Source: Lachnospiraceae bacterium (GTDB taxonomy: Bacteria > Bacillota > Clostridia > Lachnospirales > Lachnospiraceae). Taken from it: a stretch of 64,000 nt of DNA. A program made the translations under genes and the position numbers. Positions 34,335 through 43,173 of the stretch are shown here, piece by piece. Each line of letters begins with the position of its first letter. Position 1 is the first letter of the stretch. Where the stretch lies: positions 1-64,000 of the forward strand of contig JAFVBO010000049.1 of the NCBI GenBank assembly GCA_017479935.1, written 5' to 3'. Under the pieces are notes generated by a model, which had not been told where the DNA came from, made no database searches, and saw only the letters and a program-made list of their open reading frames with translations.

Positions 34335-34350
34335 CGTGAAACGTTTCACG
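34335..34350 (+). promoter_or_regulatory. LacI-type operator
   Basis: Perfect 16-bp palindrome CGTGAAACGTTTCACG with the central CG of LacI-family sites, placed just past the promoter -10 box and about 50 bases before the amylosucrase start. Confidence 0.85.
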
Positions 34351-34397
34351 CACAAGCAGGAAGAGTATTGAAAAAGCGAGCTGCGGGAGGATCTGAC

Positions 34398-36248
34398 GTG
34401 GAAGAGAGATTACAAGAGTGTTATGATGAATTGACACGTTTATATAAAGAACTTTACGGGGAAGACGAAGCCGGTTTTGCCTACTTCCTTGGCATGCTGA
34501 AAAGGAGTTATGAGGATCGCCGGGATTCTTTACGGAAGCGGGATGAAGAACGCCTCTTAAATCCGAATTGGTACCGCTCCGGGGATATGCTGGGCATGAT
34601 GCTGTACGTGGATGCCTTTTCCGGGAACTTACAGGGATTAAAAGAAAGGCTGCCGTATATGGAAGAATGCGGTGTCAACTACCTGCATCTGATGCCGCTT
34701 TTAAAAACCGTAAAGGAACGGAGCGACGGCGGTTATGCGGTAGCGGATTTCAGAACAGTACAGCCTGAGCTGGGCACCATGGAAGACTTAGAAAGTCTGG
34801 CAGATGAATGTCATGACAAGGGGATCAGCCTGTGCCTGGATTTCGTGATGAACCACACCAGCGAAGACCACGCCTGGGCGAAGGCGGCCAGAGCCGGAGA
34901 TCCCGTGGCAAAAAGCCGGTATTTCTTCTTTGATGACTGGACGATCCCGAATGAGTACGAGAAGACGGTTCCGCAGGTTTTCCCGACCACGGCGCCCGGA
35001 AACTTCACTTATCTGCCTGATTGCAACCAGGTCGTCATGACCTGCTTTTATCCCTTCCAGTGGGATTTAAACTACGCCAACAACATGGTCTTCCACGACA
35101 TGACGGAAAACCTTCTGTTCCTGGCAAACCGCGGGATCGATGTGATCCGGCTGGATGCGGTGCCGTACATCTGGAAGGAGCTGGGCACGAACTGCCGCAA
35201 TCTTCCGCAGGTGCACACCCTGGTTCGAATGATGAACCTGGCGGCTTATGTGGTCTGCCCGGGTGTTCTTCTTTTGGGTGAGGTGGTGATGGAGCCCGCC
35301 CGGGTGGTGCCGTACTTTGGAACGCCGGAGAAGCCTGAGTGCCAGATCCTGTACAACGTGACCACCATGTGCACTACCTGGCATACGCTGGCAACACGGG
35401 ATGTGCGCCTTTTAAAGAGCCAGATGGAGCAGGTTTTCGCGCTGCCGGTAAGCTGCGTGTTCCAGAATTATCTGCGCTGCCACGACGACATTGGCTGGGG
35501 CCTGGACTACCCCTTCCTGCAGCAGTTTGGCATGGAGGAGGTTCCCCACAAGAAATATTTAAATGATTACTTTACCGGGAAGTATCCGGGAAGCCCTTCG
35601 CGCGGAGAACTGTACAACGACGATCCGCGCCTTAAGGACGCAAGGCTTTGCGGGACTACCGCCTCGCTGTGCGGTCTTGAGACAGCGCAGACGGCGGAAG
35701 AAAGGAAGCTGGCGCTTTCCTGCGATGAGATGCTGCACGCGTTTATGCTGTCCCAGAGCGGCATTCCGGTTTTATACAGCGGCGATGAGATCGCCCAGAA
35801 GAACGACTATTCGTATCACGAGGATCCGGACCGCAAGGAGGACAGCCGCTACGTGCACCGCGGGCGTTTTCGCTGGGATCTGGCGGAGCATCGGACGGAC
35901 GATCAGACGGAGGAAGGCTGGATTTTTGAAGCCCTTCGCGATCTGGAAGAGATCCGGGCAGCGCACCCGGCCTTCCGGGCGGATGCCGCCTGCCGCGTGA
36001 TTGAGACCGGGTCGGATCAGGTGCTGGGCTTTGTAAGGCGGTATGAGGCTGCGCCGGGCGAGGAGGTCGTGTGCCTCTACAATTTCTCGCCCGAGCCCTG
36101 CGAGGTCGCTAACCCGGCCATAGGGGCTGCGTGCCTGGCAGCGGGAAAGCAAAGAAAAGACGAGTGCGAAAAGAGAATTTATTCGGAGGAAACCATTGCC
36201 CTTCCAGGGTATGGATTTGTGTGGATCAAAAAGAATGCGCGCGCGTAA
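34398..36248 (+). CDS. Amylosucrase-type GH13 enzyme
   Basis: A 616-residue GH13 enzyme. Amylosucrase transfers glucose from sucrose to a growing alpha-1,4-glucan and releases fructose. Visible: DFVMNHTSEDHAWA, YPFQWDLNYANNMVF, nucleophile IRLDAVPYIWK (Asp253), acid/base LLLGE (Glu295) and CHDDIGW (Asp363), all in amylosucrase rather than sucrose-phosphorylase context. No signal peptide. I prefer the GTG at 34398 (GGGAGG seven bases upstream) over the TTG at 34368. The next gene is a fructokinase, which would capture the fructose. Under LacI control. Sucrose hydrolase activity is a close alternative. Confidence 0.87.
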   Translation: MEERLQECYDELTRLYKELYGEDEAGFAYFLGMLKRSYEDRRDSLRKRDEERLLNPNWYRSGDMLGMMLYVDAFSGNLQGLKERLPYMEECGVNYLHLMPLLKTVKERSDGGYAVADFRTVQPELGTMEDLESLADECHDKGISLCLDFVMNHTSEDHAWAKAARAGDPVAKSRYFFFDDWTIPNEYEKTVPQVFPTTAPGNFTYLPDCNQVVMTCFYPFQWDLNYANNMVFHDMTENLLFLANRGIDVIRLDAVPYIWKELGTNCRNLPQVHTLVRMMNLAAYVVCPGVLLLGEVVMEPARVVPYFGTPEKPECQILYNVTTMCTTWHTLATRDVRLLKSQMEQVFALPVSCVFQNYLRCHDDIGWGLDYPFLQQFGMEEVPHKKYLNDYFTGKYPGSPSRGELYNDDPRLKDARLCGTTASLCGLETAQTAEERKLALSCDEMLHAFMLSQSGIPVLYSGDEIAQKNDYSYHEDPDRKEDSRYVHRGRFRWDLAEHRTDDQTEEGWIFEALRDLEEIRAAHPAFRADAACRVIETGSDQVLGFVRRYEAAPGEEVVCLYNFSPEPCEVANPAIGAACLAAGKQRKDECEKRIYSEETIALPGYGFVWIKKNARA

Positions 36249-36325
36249 AGCGGCGCTGATATACAGACAGGATTATGCGAAATACGAGCCGGGAAGCGGC
36301 CGCAAAAAGAGAAAGGAGCCGGATC

Positions 36326-37294
36326 ATGAAGAAGATGGATGTGGTAGCGTTGGGAGAGCTGTTAATCGATTTTACGGAAAATGGGGTGAGCGGCCAGGGT
36401 AATCCCCTGTTTGAGGCCAACCCGGGCGGAGCGCCTTGCAACGTGCTGGCCATGTTAAAGAAGCTGGACAAGAGCTGTGCGTTTATCGGCAAGGTGGGCA
36501 AGGATATGTTCGGCGCACAGTTAAAGAAGACCGTGGAGGACGCCGGCATTGACACGGAGTATCTGGTCATGGACCCGGAGGCTCATACGACGCTGGCCTT
36601 TGTCAAAACCTATCCGGGCGGAGACCGGGATTTCTCCTTCTATCGCGATCCCGGCGCCGACATGCTGCTGACGGCGGAAGAGGTCTCGGAGGAGGCGCTC
36701 AAAGAGGTGCGCATTTTCCACTTCGGCACCCTTTCCATGACGCATGAAGGCGTGCGGAAGGCCACGAAGAAGGCCGTTCGCCTGGCGAAGGAAAGCGGCG
36801 CGCTCATCTCCTTCGACCCGAACCTGCGCATTCCCTTGTGGAAGGATTTAAACGATGCGAAGGAGCAGATCTCCTGGGGACTTTCCCAGTGCGACATCTT
36901 AAAGATCGCCGACAATGAGATCGAATTTATGACCGGTGAGACCGACTTTGACAAGGGCGCTGCGATTTTGCAGGCGAAGTACCCGAACATTCAGGTGCTG
37001 AACGTGACCGCTGGCGCGGACGGAAGCTATTCCTACTATGGAAGCGATGAGAAGGTGTTTGTGCCGTCCTTTAAGCTGGGTGGAACCATTGAAACCACCG
37101 GCGCGGGCGATACCTTCTGCGCCTGCGTGTTAAACTATGTGCTGGAGAATGGAATTAAGGATCTTTCCGCGGAGCAGCGGAAGGATATGCTGTCCTTTGC
37201 CAACGCCGCTGCCTACCTGGTGACGACGAAAAAGGGAGCCATCTGCTCCATGCCCGAGCGGGCCCAGGTGGAGGCAATTCTGGAGGGCCGTTAA
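36326..37294 (+). CDS. PfkB-family fructokinase
   Basis: A 322-residue ribokinase-fold sugar kinase: GGAPCNVLAMLKKL in the N-terminal substrate region, SFDPNLR, and the catalytic/anion-hole motif TTGAGDTFCAC near residue 255. It would phosphorylate fructose to fructose 6-phosphate with ATP, completing cytoplasmic sucrose use after amylosucrase. AAAGGAG precedes the ATG. The stop overlaps the next start by one base (TAATG), so translation is coupled. Confidence 0.92.
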   Translation: MKKMDVVALGELLIDFTENGVSGQGNPLFEANPGGAPCNVLAMLKKLDKSCAFIGKVGKDMFGAQLKKTVEDAGIDTEYLVMDPEAHTTLAFVKTYPGGDRDFSFYRDPGADMLLTAEEVSEEALKEVRIFHFGTLSMTHEGVRKATKKAVRLAKESGALISFDPNLRIPLWKDLNDAKEQISWGLSQCDILKIADNEIEFMTGETDFDKGAAILQAKYPNIQVLNVTAGADGSYSYYGSDEKVFVPSFKLGGTIETTGAGDTFCACVLNYVLENGIKDLSAEQRKDMLSFANAAAYLVTTKKGAICSMPERAQVEAILEGR

Positions 37295-39309
37295 TGGGCG
37301 AAGAATACAGGAAAGCAAAGAAAAAAGGGGAGCGGGAGTGCGCCAGGGCCCAGAGTCTGGGAAAGTCGCCTTATCTTGCCTCTCTGGCTCAGACGGTGGC
37401 GAATCCGGACGCGCACTCCCTGGTGCCCCTTGGGGTCATGGAAATTCCCTTGTCGCTCATCGCCGGTACATTGACCGAAGGCAGAAAGAACGCCTTTTCC
37501 TGCGGGTTTATGCCGGTTTTGGATGAGGGATCGGAGTTTGCCGTCAAATGGGAGAAACTGTACGAGGCCCAGGTGACGGAAGGAATCCGCGACCCGATCC
37601 GCGTGGTGGAATATCGGCACCGGTTTTACGTGCAGGAGGGGAACAAGCGGGTTTCCGTGCTGAAGTACTTAGAGTCCGGCAAAATCGCGGCTACCGTCTC
37701 GCGCATGCTTCCGTCGCCGGAAGAAGAGCGGGAGGCAGAGCAGGGAGGCGAGAATTATCCGGAATTTCTGGAATTCTTCCGGCGCTCCCGCCTGTATGAT
37801 ATCGTGCTGTCGGGGCCAGGAGCCTATGCGGAGCTGGAAGAGATCTTCCGGGAAGACGGGATTTTGCCTGCGAAGGAAAGCGCACATGTCTGGACCGATG
37901 AGGAACGGCGGCGGGTGCGTTCGTGCTACACGACCTTTGAGATGAGCTATCTGGCGATCGTCAAGGACAACGAGCAGGCGCTTCCCCCCGGCGACGCCTT
38001 CCTTCTTTATCTGAAGGTCTTTTCCCCTCGCAGCCTCTTAGAAGGAAAGCGGGAGGATATCCGCCGCCGCATCGAACGGCTGCGGAAGGAATACGCAACG
38101 CGGGCCAACGATAACGGGCTGCGCCTTTTGAGTGCGCCGGAGGAGGAGAAGAAGGGATGGAAGCTGCTGTCCTGGCTGGGCAGAGGCGTGAGCTATTCCG
38201 CCGAGAACCCCTTACGGGTCGCATATTTGTACGAAAAGGAAGCAGATGAGTCTGGCTGGGTGTACGGGCATGAGCTGGGGCGCGAGGCAATTGATCACCT
38301 GTTTTCCCAGTTGGTTGTCACCCGCGCCTATGATTCCTGCGCGGACGAGGCGGCCACCCGGGCTGCCCTCGAAGACGCGGCGGCTTTAGGGTGCCGTACC
38401 ATCTTTACCACCTCGCCGTCCATGATGCCCGAGGCCATGCGCTTTGCCATTCGCCACCCGGACATCCACGTGTTTAACTGCTCGGTCAACCTGAAGGTGA
38501 ACGCGGTGCGCACCTATTACTGCCGCATGTACGAGGTGAAATTCCTGACCGGAGCCCTGGCGGCGGCGCTCTCGCCCACGCCGGAGATCGGCTATGTAGC
38601 GGACTACCCGATCTACGGAAGCATCGCCAGTATCAACGCGTTTGCGATCGGAGCCGCCATGATGCGGCCGGACAGCAAGGTGCGGCTCATGTGGGATACG
38701 CAGAAAGGGACGGATTGGCGCACCTTCTTTGAAAGCCAGGGAATTTCCATCATCTCCGGGCCGGATTACATTCGCCCCGACTCGCCCTTGCGGGAGTATG
38801 GGCTGTTTGAGCGCAAGGATGGGCAGACCATCCGCCTGGCGGCGGCCATGCCGGACTGGGCTCGTTACTATGAGCGGATGCTGCTCGATGAAATTTCTTC
38901 CTCCGGCCGCGAAGGCGGGACGAACGATCAGGCCGTCGGATACTGGTGGGGGCTTCCCGCCGGGGTCATCCAGCTGATTTTCTCGCCCAAACTCTCCCCC
39001 TATACGAGGCGGATGATGGAGGTGCTTCTGCGGGATGTGACGGAAGGGCGGCTGCAGCCGTTTTCCGGCGAGCTGCGCAGCCAGACGGGGCCGGTCTGTC
39101 CGGAAGGGCTTTCGCGCCCGGAAGGTACGGTCCAGCCGGATGGCACGGTGCGCATGAAGGAAACCCTTTCCGCGGAGGAGATCATCACCATGGACTGGCT
39201 GAACGAGAACGTCATCGGGGAGCTTCCCGCGGCATGGCAGTTCCCGGACAGCGCCCGCGGTACGCTCAAGATCAGCGGCGTGAAGGAAGAAGTGCGGGGC
39301 GATAAGTAA
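37294..39309 (+). CDS. ParB/sulfiredoxin-like domain fused to a BMP-type ligand-binding domain
   Basis: A 671-residue fusion. Residues 40-135 look like a ParB/Srx fold (VPLGVMEIPLSLI, then IRVVEYRHRFYVQEGNKRVSVLKYL). Residues 135-300 are helical and charged. Residues 305-560 match the BMP/PnrA/Med substrate-binding family (RVAYLYEKEADESGWVYGHE, IGYVADYPIYGSIASINAF, VRLMWDT). There is no signal peptide or lipobox, so unlike BMP lipoproteins it should act in the cytoplasm, perhaps as a ligand sensor. GGAGGG precedes the ATG. Coupled to the fructokinase by a one-base overlap. I do not know its function. Confidence 0.8.
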   Translation: MGEEYRKAKKKGERECARAQSLGKSPYLASLAQTVANPDAHSLVPLGVMEIPLSLIAGTLTEGRKNAFSCGFMPVLDEGSEFAVKWEKLYEAQVTEGIRDPIRVVEYRHRFYVQEGNKRVSVLKYLESGKIAATVSRMLPSPEEEREAEQGGENYPEFLEFFRRSRLYDIVLSGPGAYAELEEIFREDGILPAKESAHVWTDEERRRVRSCYTTFEMSYLAIVKDNEQALPPGDAFLLYLKVFSPRSLLEGKREDIRRRIERLRKEYATRANDNGLRLLSAPEEEKKGWKLLSWLGRGVSYSAENPLRVAYLYEKEADESGWVYGHELGREAIDHLFSQLVVTRAYDSCADEAATRAALEDAAALGCRTIFTTSPSMMPEAMRFAIRHPDIHVFNCSVNLKVNAVRTYYCRMYEVKFLTGALAAALSPTPEIGYVADYPIYGSIASINAFAIGAAMMRPDSKVRLMWDTQKGTDWRTFFESQGISIISGPDYIRPDSPLREYGLFERKDGQTIRLAAAMPDWARYYERMLLDEISSSGREGGTNDQAVGYWWGLPAGVIQLIFSPKLSPYTRRMMEVLLRDVTEGRLQPFSGELRSQTGPVCPEGLSRPEGTVQPDGTVRMKETLSAEEIITMDWLNENVIGELPAAWQFPDSARGTLKISGVKEEVRGDK

Positions 39310-39403
39310 AGGGTTCTACCGGGAAGCCGGGGGAGAAAAATGGCAAGACTTGCGTGGCTTTTGTGCAGGGACGACGAAACCGGCTTTCCGGGGGAGAAGA
39401 GAA

Positions 39404-40000
39404 ATGAAACTGTTGTGTCTGGCTGACAAAATCGATCCAGGTCTCTGGGATTACTACCGGCGGGAGAAGACCGCCGGGATCGACATGATCCTGGCTTGCG
39501 GCGATCTGCCGCCGAAGTATCTGGAATTTCTGGTGACCATGGCCAATTGTCCTCTTTTGTATGTGAGAGGCAACCATGATGAGCTGGTACACATGTCGCC
39601 ACCGGAAGGCTGCGAGTGTGTGGAAGATAAGCTTGTGACGGTGAACGGCCTGAAGATTTTGGGCCTGGGCGGATCCATGAAGTACCGGGACGGGGAAGAC
39701 ATGTACACGGAACGGCAGATGGCGAGGCGCGTGAGACTGGCCTCCTTAAAGACCATGCTCTCCGGCGGGGTGGACATCGTGATGACCCACGCCCCGGTGC
39801 GGGGGTACGGCGACCTTCCGGATATTCCTCACCAGGGATTTGATTGTTTCGACTCGTATCTGACCCACTTTCATCCACGTTTTCTGGTGCATGGGCATGT
39901 GCATGCAACCTACACAGCCGGGAAGTTTCAGCGTGTGCGGGAGCATCCTTCCGGTACGCGGATTATCAACGCCTATGAGTCCTATATGCTGGAATTGTAG
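39404..40000 (+). CDS. Calcineurin-like metallophosphoesterase
   Basis: A 198-residue enzyme with the full metallophosphoesterase series: CLADKID, ACGDLPPKYL, VRGNHDE, MTHAPVRGYGD and LVHGHVH. Small cytoplasmic members act on nucleotides, phosphoproteins or other phosphoesters; the substrate is unknown. The ATG at 39404 follows GGGGGAGAAG. Last gene of the sucrose operon by position, 94 bases after the BMP fusion; two GCGCAGGC hairpins follow. Confidence 0.9.
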   Translation: MKLLCLADKIDPGLWDYYRREKTAGIDMILACGDLPPKYLEFLVTMANCPLLYVRGNHDELVHMSPPEGCECVEDKLVTVNGLKILGLGGSMKYRDGEDMYTERQMARRVRLASLKTMLSGGVDIVMTHAPVRGYGDLPDIPHQGFDCFDSYLTHFHPRFLVHGHVHATYTAGKFQRVREHPSGTRIINAYESYMLEL

Positions 40001-40036
40001 GGCATGGAGAGATTTTTTTGGCTGGAAAATCAATTT

Positions 40037-40075
40037 GGCGCAGGCAAGACTCCAAAAGGAGCAGCTGCCTGCGCC
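40037..40075 (+). terminator. GCGCAGGC-type terminator, first of pair
   Basis: GGCGCAGGCA pairs with TGCCTGCGCC, then TTTGTG. Confidence 0.75.
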
Positions 40076-40098
40076 TTTGTGTTGGGAAAGAGAAGAGA

Positions 40099-40141
40099 AA
40101 AGCGCAGGCAAGACTCCCCGAAGGGCGACTGCCTGCGCTTT
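40099..40141. terminator. GCGCAGGC-type terminator, second of pair
   Basis: AAAGCGCAGGCA pairs with TGCCTGCGCTTT; it lies 21 bases past the CoA ligase stop and may serve both convergent genes. Confidence 0.75.
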
Positions 40142-40162
40142 ATTCCGTGAGAGGTGTGGAAA

Positions 40163-41554
40163 TCAAGCTTTCTGCGCAGGAATCTCATTCAGGATGACTC
40201 GCTTGGAGGCGTACAGGGCCCTGTCAGCGAGGGTGCAGGGCCGAAGCGAGACCACAACTTGCTCAAAGGCAGGCAGGCGGGAAGCCGGCCGGGCGGGAAG
40301 AGCCTGCAGAGCGGCGCGAATCGCGCCTTCATCCAAGGATTCTTGCGCAAGATTTTCCAGGTGCAGGATTTCCAGGTGCAGGACACCCGGAGCTGGCAAA
40401 GCGGCCCGGTAGTCCACGAGTTCCGGGAAGGCGAAAAGAATTTCATCCAGTTGCTGCATATCAGCCCTCCGGTGCACAGCCCCCAGGCGCCGTACAACAC
40501 TGCCGCAGGGGCAGCGTCCGGGAAGAAGGCGGGTGATGTCGCCGGTTTTGTAGCGGATCAGGGGAAGCGCTTCCATGCCGATGGTGGTGATGACCAGCTC
40601 GCCTTCCTGCCCGTCGGGAAGCACCGTGCCGTCCGGGCCGACGATTTCGGCGATGATATCATTCTCCCGAAGGTGCATACCTTCGTGAGCCGGGCAGGTG
40701 ATAGCACCAGCCATTCCCATCTCCCGGGAACCATAGTGGGGGAAGAGGCGCGTGCCTAAGAGGGCTTCGCAGACAGAAATTACGCTGGCCGGGCAGGCAT
40801 CGCCGCTGACGAGGGCGCGCTTTAATGAGCTGGGTTTGCAGGCGCGCAGGATTGACAGGAGCTGCGTTGGCATGCCGACAAAGGTGTCCGGGTGTCTGGT
40901 TTCCAGAAGCTCCTGATATTCTCCGTAGGTCAGTGCAGGTCCGGCAGGCAGGGGAACCCCACCGAGGCGCCGGATGGCTTCGCAGATCAGCTCTCCCAGG
41001 CCGAAGGCATGGGAGGAAGGAAAACCGATGAGAGTGACACTTCCGGGGAAAATCAATTCTCCCAGGCCGGCTTCGTAAAGCCGGATGGTGTTTTCCAGAT
41101 CGCCTTCCGTGTAAAAGACTCGTTTCGGGGCAGAGGTGGTGCCAGAGGTAGCGTCAGAAAAAAGAGGCCTTGTGCCAGATGTCGCACCAGAAATAAGACT
41201 CCTTGCGGCTGCAGAGCTTGTGGAAGATGACGATGCTGGCCCGGGAGACACGTCAGAAATCACGCGCCTGATCTGACTTTGCGAGGTCAGAAGAAGCCCA
41301 GGTGCATGCGCAGCCAGATCAGCCTCCGTCGTGAAAGGGAGGGAAGATAAGTCCGCCAGGCTGTTCAGATGGTCCGGGAGATTTCGGTAGAAGCCGCCCC
41401 GCTCTTTTTCCCGTGCAAGAAGGTCGTTTAGCTTGTTCAGCTGAAGGGTATCTAAAAGCTGCCGGGAGAGCGAAGGGCAGGAAGAGCCGGTGATGGCGCA
41501 AAGCCGCTCGTTTTCCTGGTTGAGAATAAAAGAATCAATTCTGGAACGCTTCAA
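40163..41554 (-). CDS. AMP-dependent CoA ligase of the Mop/Trs accessory cluster
   Basis: A 463-residue adenylate-forming enzyme like phenylacetate-CoA ligase: nucleotide loop SGTTSAPKR, YGSREMGMAGAI, ELVITTIGMEALPLIRYKTGDITRL and a Cys-bearing RCPCGS segment. It matches what I recall as the DVU_1553-type ligases that travel with Mop aldehyde oxidoreductases. Substrate unknown. A Ser/Thr/Ala-rich insert (SSSSTSSAAARSLISGATSG and onward) just before the nucleotide loop contains near-duplicates of the loop's own ATSGT. The TTG start at 41554 is set by GGAGG eight bases upstream. It is cut off from the rest of the cluster by gltS, ftcD, fchA and hutD. Confidence 0.8.
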   Translation of the reverse strand: MKRSRIDSFILNQENERLCAITGSSCPSLSRQLLDTLQLNKLNDLLAREKERGGFYRNLPDHLNSLADLSSLPFTTEADLAAHAPGLLLTSQSQIRRVISDVSPGPASSSSTSSAAARSLISGATSGTRPLFSDATSGTTSAPKRVFYTEGDLENTIRLYEAGLGELIFPGSVTLIGFPSSHAFGLGELICEAIRRLGGVPLPAGPALTYGEYQELLETRHPDTFVGMPTQLLSILRACKPSSLKRALVSGDACPASVISVCEALLGTRLFPHYGSREMGMAGAITCPAHEGMHLRENDIIAEIVGPDGTVLPDGQEGELVITTIGMEALPLIRYKTGDITRLLPGRCPCGSVVRRLGAVHRRADMQQLDEILFAFPELVDYRAALPAPGVLHLEILHLENLAQESLDEGAIRAALQALPARPASRLPAFEQVVVSLRPCTLADRALYASKRVILNEIPAQKA

Positions 41555-41708
41555 ATCCGATACCTCCGTAGCACAGTTTTGAATAGTTATTCGCAAATCA
41601 TGTATCGTTTTGGCACAGGCACCAAGGTGCATCGCGCTTCGCACACGGAAAAGAAATCAAAGTTATCAAATAACACAAAAAACTCTTCTCATTTTACATG
41701 ATTTCGTG

Positions 41709-41714
41709 TATAAT
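41709..41714 (+). promoter_or_regulatory. -10 box of the gltS promoter
   Basis: A perfect TATAAT, with a weak TTCTCA 17 bases upstream, about 95 bases before the gltS ATG. A small GTTAT/ATAAC hairpin lies shortly before it. Confidence 0.5.
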
Positions 41715-41807
41715 GACAACATCTACTTGTTCCGGGAGGCGGAGAAACCCGGAATGCGTCACAAAGCAATTTCCTGTCGTATGCAGGGAAGGAAAAGGAG
41801 GTTTTCT

Positions 41808-43052
41808 ATGGGATTTGAGACAATCGATGGTGTGTTCAACATCAAATGCGACCTGATCATGACAACCGCGATCGCAGCCGTACTGTTGCTTATCGGTTTC
41901 TGGATCAAGAAAAAGGTGCCGTTCTTTGCAAAGTATTGTATTCCGGCACCGGTTATCGGCGGCTTCCTGTTTATGTTCATCACCTTTGCGGGACATCAGA
42001 CAGGAGCATTCACCTTCAAGTTTGATACCACCTTCCAGAGCCCCTTCATGGTGGCCTTCTTTACGACGGTTGGTCTGGGCGCTTCCGTACAGCTGTTGAA
42101 AAAGGGTGGCATGCTTCTTGTCATCTACTGGCTGATTGCAGGGGTTGTTTCCATTCTTCAGAATGTGATCAGTGTAGGCGTTGCGGCTGTAACGGGTCTT
42201 GAGTATCCTTATGCCCTGCTTGCCGGCGCTATCTCCATGATCGGCGGACATGGCGCGGCTCTCTCCTACGGTACCGACTTCGTTAACTTGGGTTATCCTG
42301 CAGGCATCACGGTTGGCGCGGCAGCAGCTACCTTTGGTCTGATCTTCGCCGTCTTAGTTGGCGGCCCGGTGGCCAGACTGCTGATCGAAAAGAACAAGCT
42401 TACTCCGGATGATTCTGAAACGCTGGACAATTCCGTGGAAGAGATCAACAAGCGTCATGGCGAACCGCTTTCGCCTCTGGACGTTATTAAGAACGTGACG
42501 GTGATCCTGGTCTGTATGGCTGTCGGCAGCCAGATCTCCGGCTGGATCGGCACCCTGATCAAAATGAGCTTCCCGACCTACGTCGGCGCCATGTTCGTCG
42601 CCATGATCGTGAGAAACTTAAACGAGAAGTTCCATTGGTACAACTTTGATTTCGGTCTGGTGGACGGCATCGGCGATGTCATGCTGAACCTGTATCTGTC
42701 CATCGCTCTCATGAGCCTGAACCTGTACCAGCTGCTCGACCTCATCGGACCGGTTCTGCTGATCGTTATCATCCAGACCGTCGTTCTGATTGTGCTCTGC
42801 TACTTTGTGGTCTTCCGTATCCTGGGTAGCAACTATGATGCAGCCGTTATGTGCGCGGGTCTTCTGGGTCACGGCCTTGGCGCGACGCCGTCCGCCATCG
42901 TCAACATGACCGCTGTGAAGGATCGTTACGGCATGTCCCGTAAGGCCTTCATGATCGTGCCGATTGTCGGCGCGTTCCTGGTCGACATCATCTACCAGCC
43001 TCAGACGATCGCGTTCATCAAGTTCTTCGTACAGGGCTTCACCGGCAATTGA
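41808..43052 (+). CDS. gltS: Sodium/glutamate symporter GltS
   Basis: A 414-residue membrane protein with about 10-12 helices and the GltS landmarks GAISMIGGHGAALSYG and GLLGHGLGATPSAIVNM, the paired pore-loop motifs of the family. It couples glutamate movement to sodium. Here it precedes formiminoglutamate-handling genes, so it could bring in glutamate or export the glutamate released from histidine. AAAAGGAGG sets the ATG at 41808, well inside a longer open frame. A hairpin separates it from ftcD. Confidence 0.93.
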   Translation: MGFETIDGVFNIKCDLIMTTAIAAVLLLIGFWIKKKVPFFAKYCIPAPVIGGFLFMFITFAGHQTGAFTFKFDTTFQSPFMVAFFTTVGLGASVQLLKKGGMLLVIYWLIAGVVSILQNVISVGVAAVTGLEYPYALLAGAISMIGGHGAALSYGTDFVNLGYPAGITVGAAAATFGLIFAVLVGGPVARLLIEKNKLTPDDSETLDNSVEEINKRHGEPLSPLDVIKNVTVILVCMAVGSQISGWIGTLIKMSFPTYVGAMFVAMIVRNLNEKFHWYNFDFGLVDGIGDVMLNLYLSIALMSLNLYQLLDLIGPVLLIVIIQTVVLIVLCYFVVFRILGSNYDAAVMCAGLLGHGLGATPSAIVNMTAVKDRYGMSRKAFMIVPIVGAFLVDIIYQPQTIAFIKFFVQGFTGN

Positions 43053-43094
43053 TGAATTAGGAACAAATGGGCACCTGATGGTGCGTAAATGACG

Positions 43095-43140
43095 AGACAG
43101 CGTGGCTCCTTAAGAGAAAGCTCTTTCAGCCACGCTGTCT
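43095..43140 (+). terminator. Hairpin between gltS and ftcD
   Basis: A perfect 13-bp stem, AGACAGCGTGGCT with AGCCACGCTGTCT, without a following T run; may be a partial terminator or RNA-processing site. Confidence 0.6.
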
Positions 43141-43173
43141 ACATGTAAAGTTAAGAAAGGAAAAATCAGAAAC

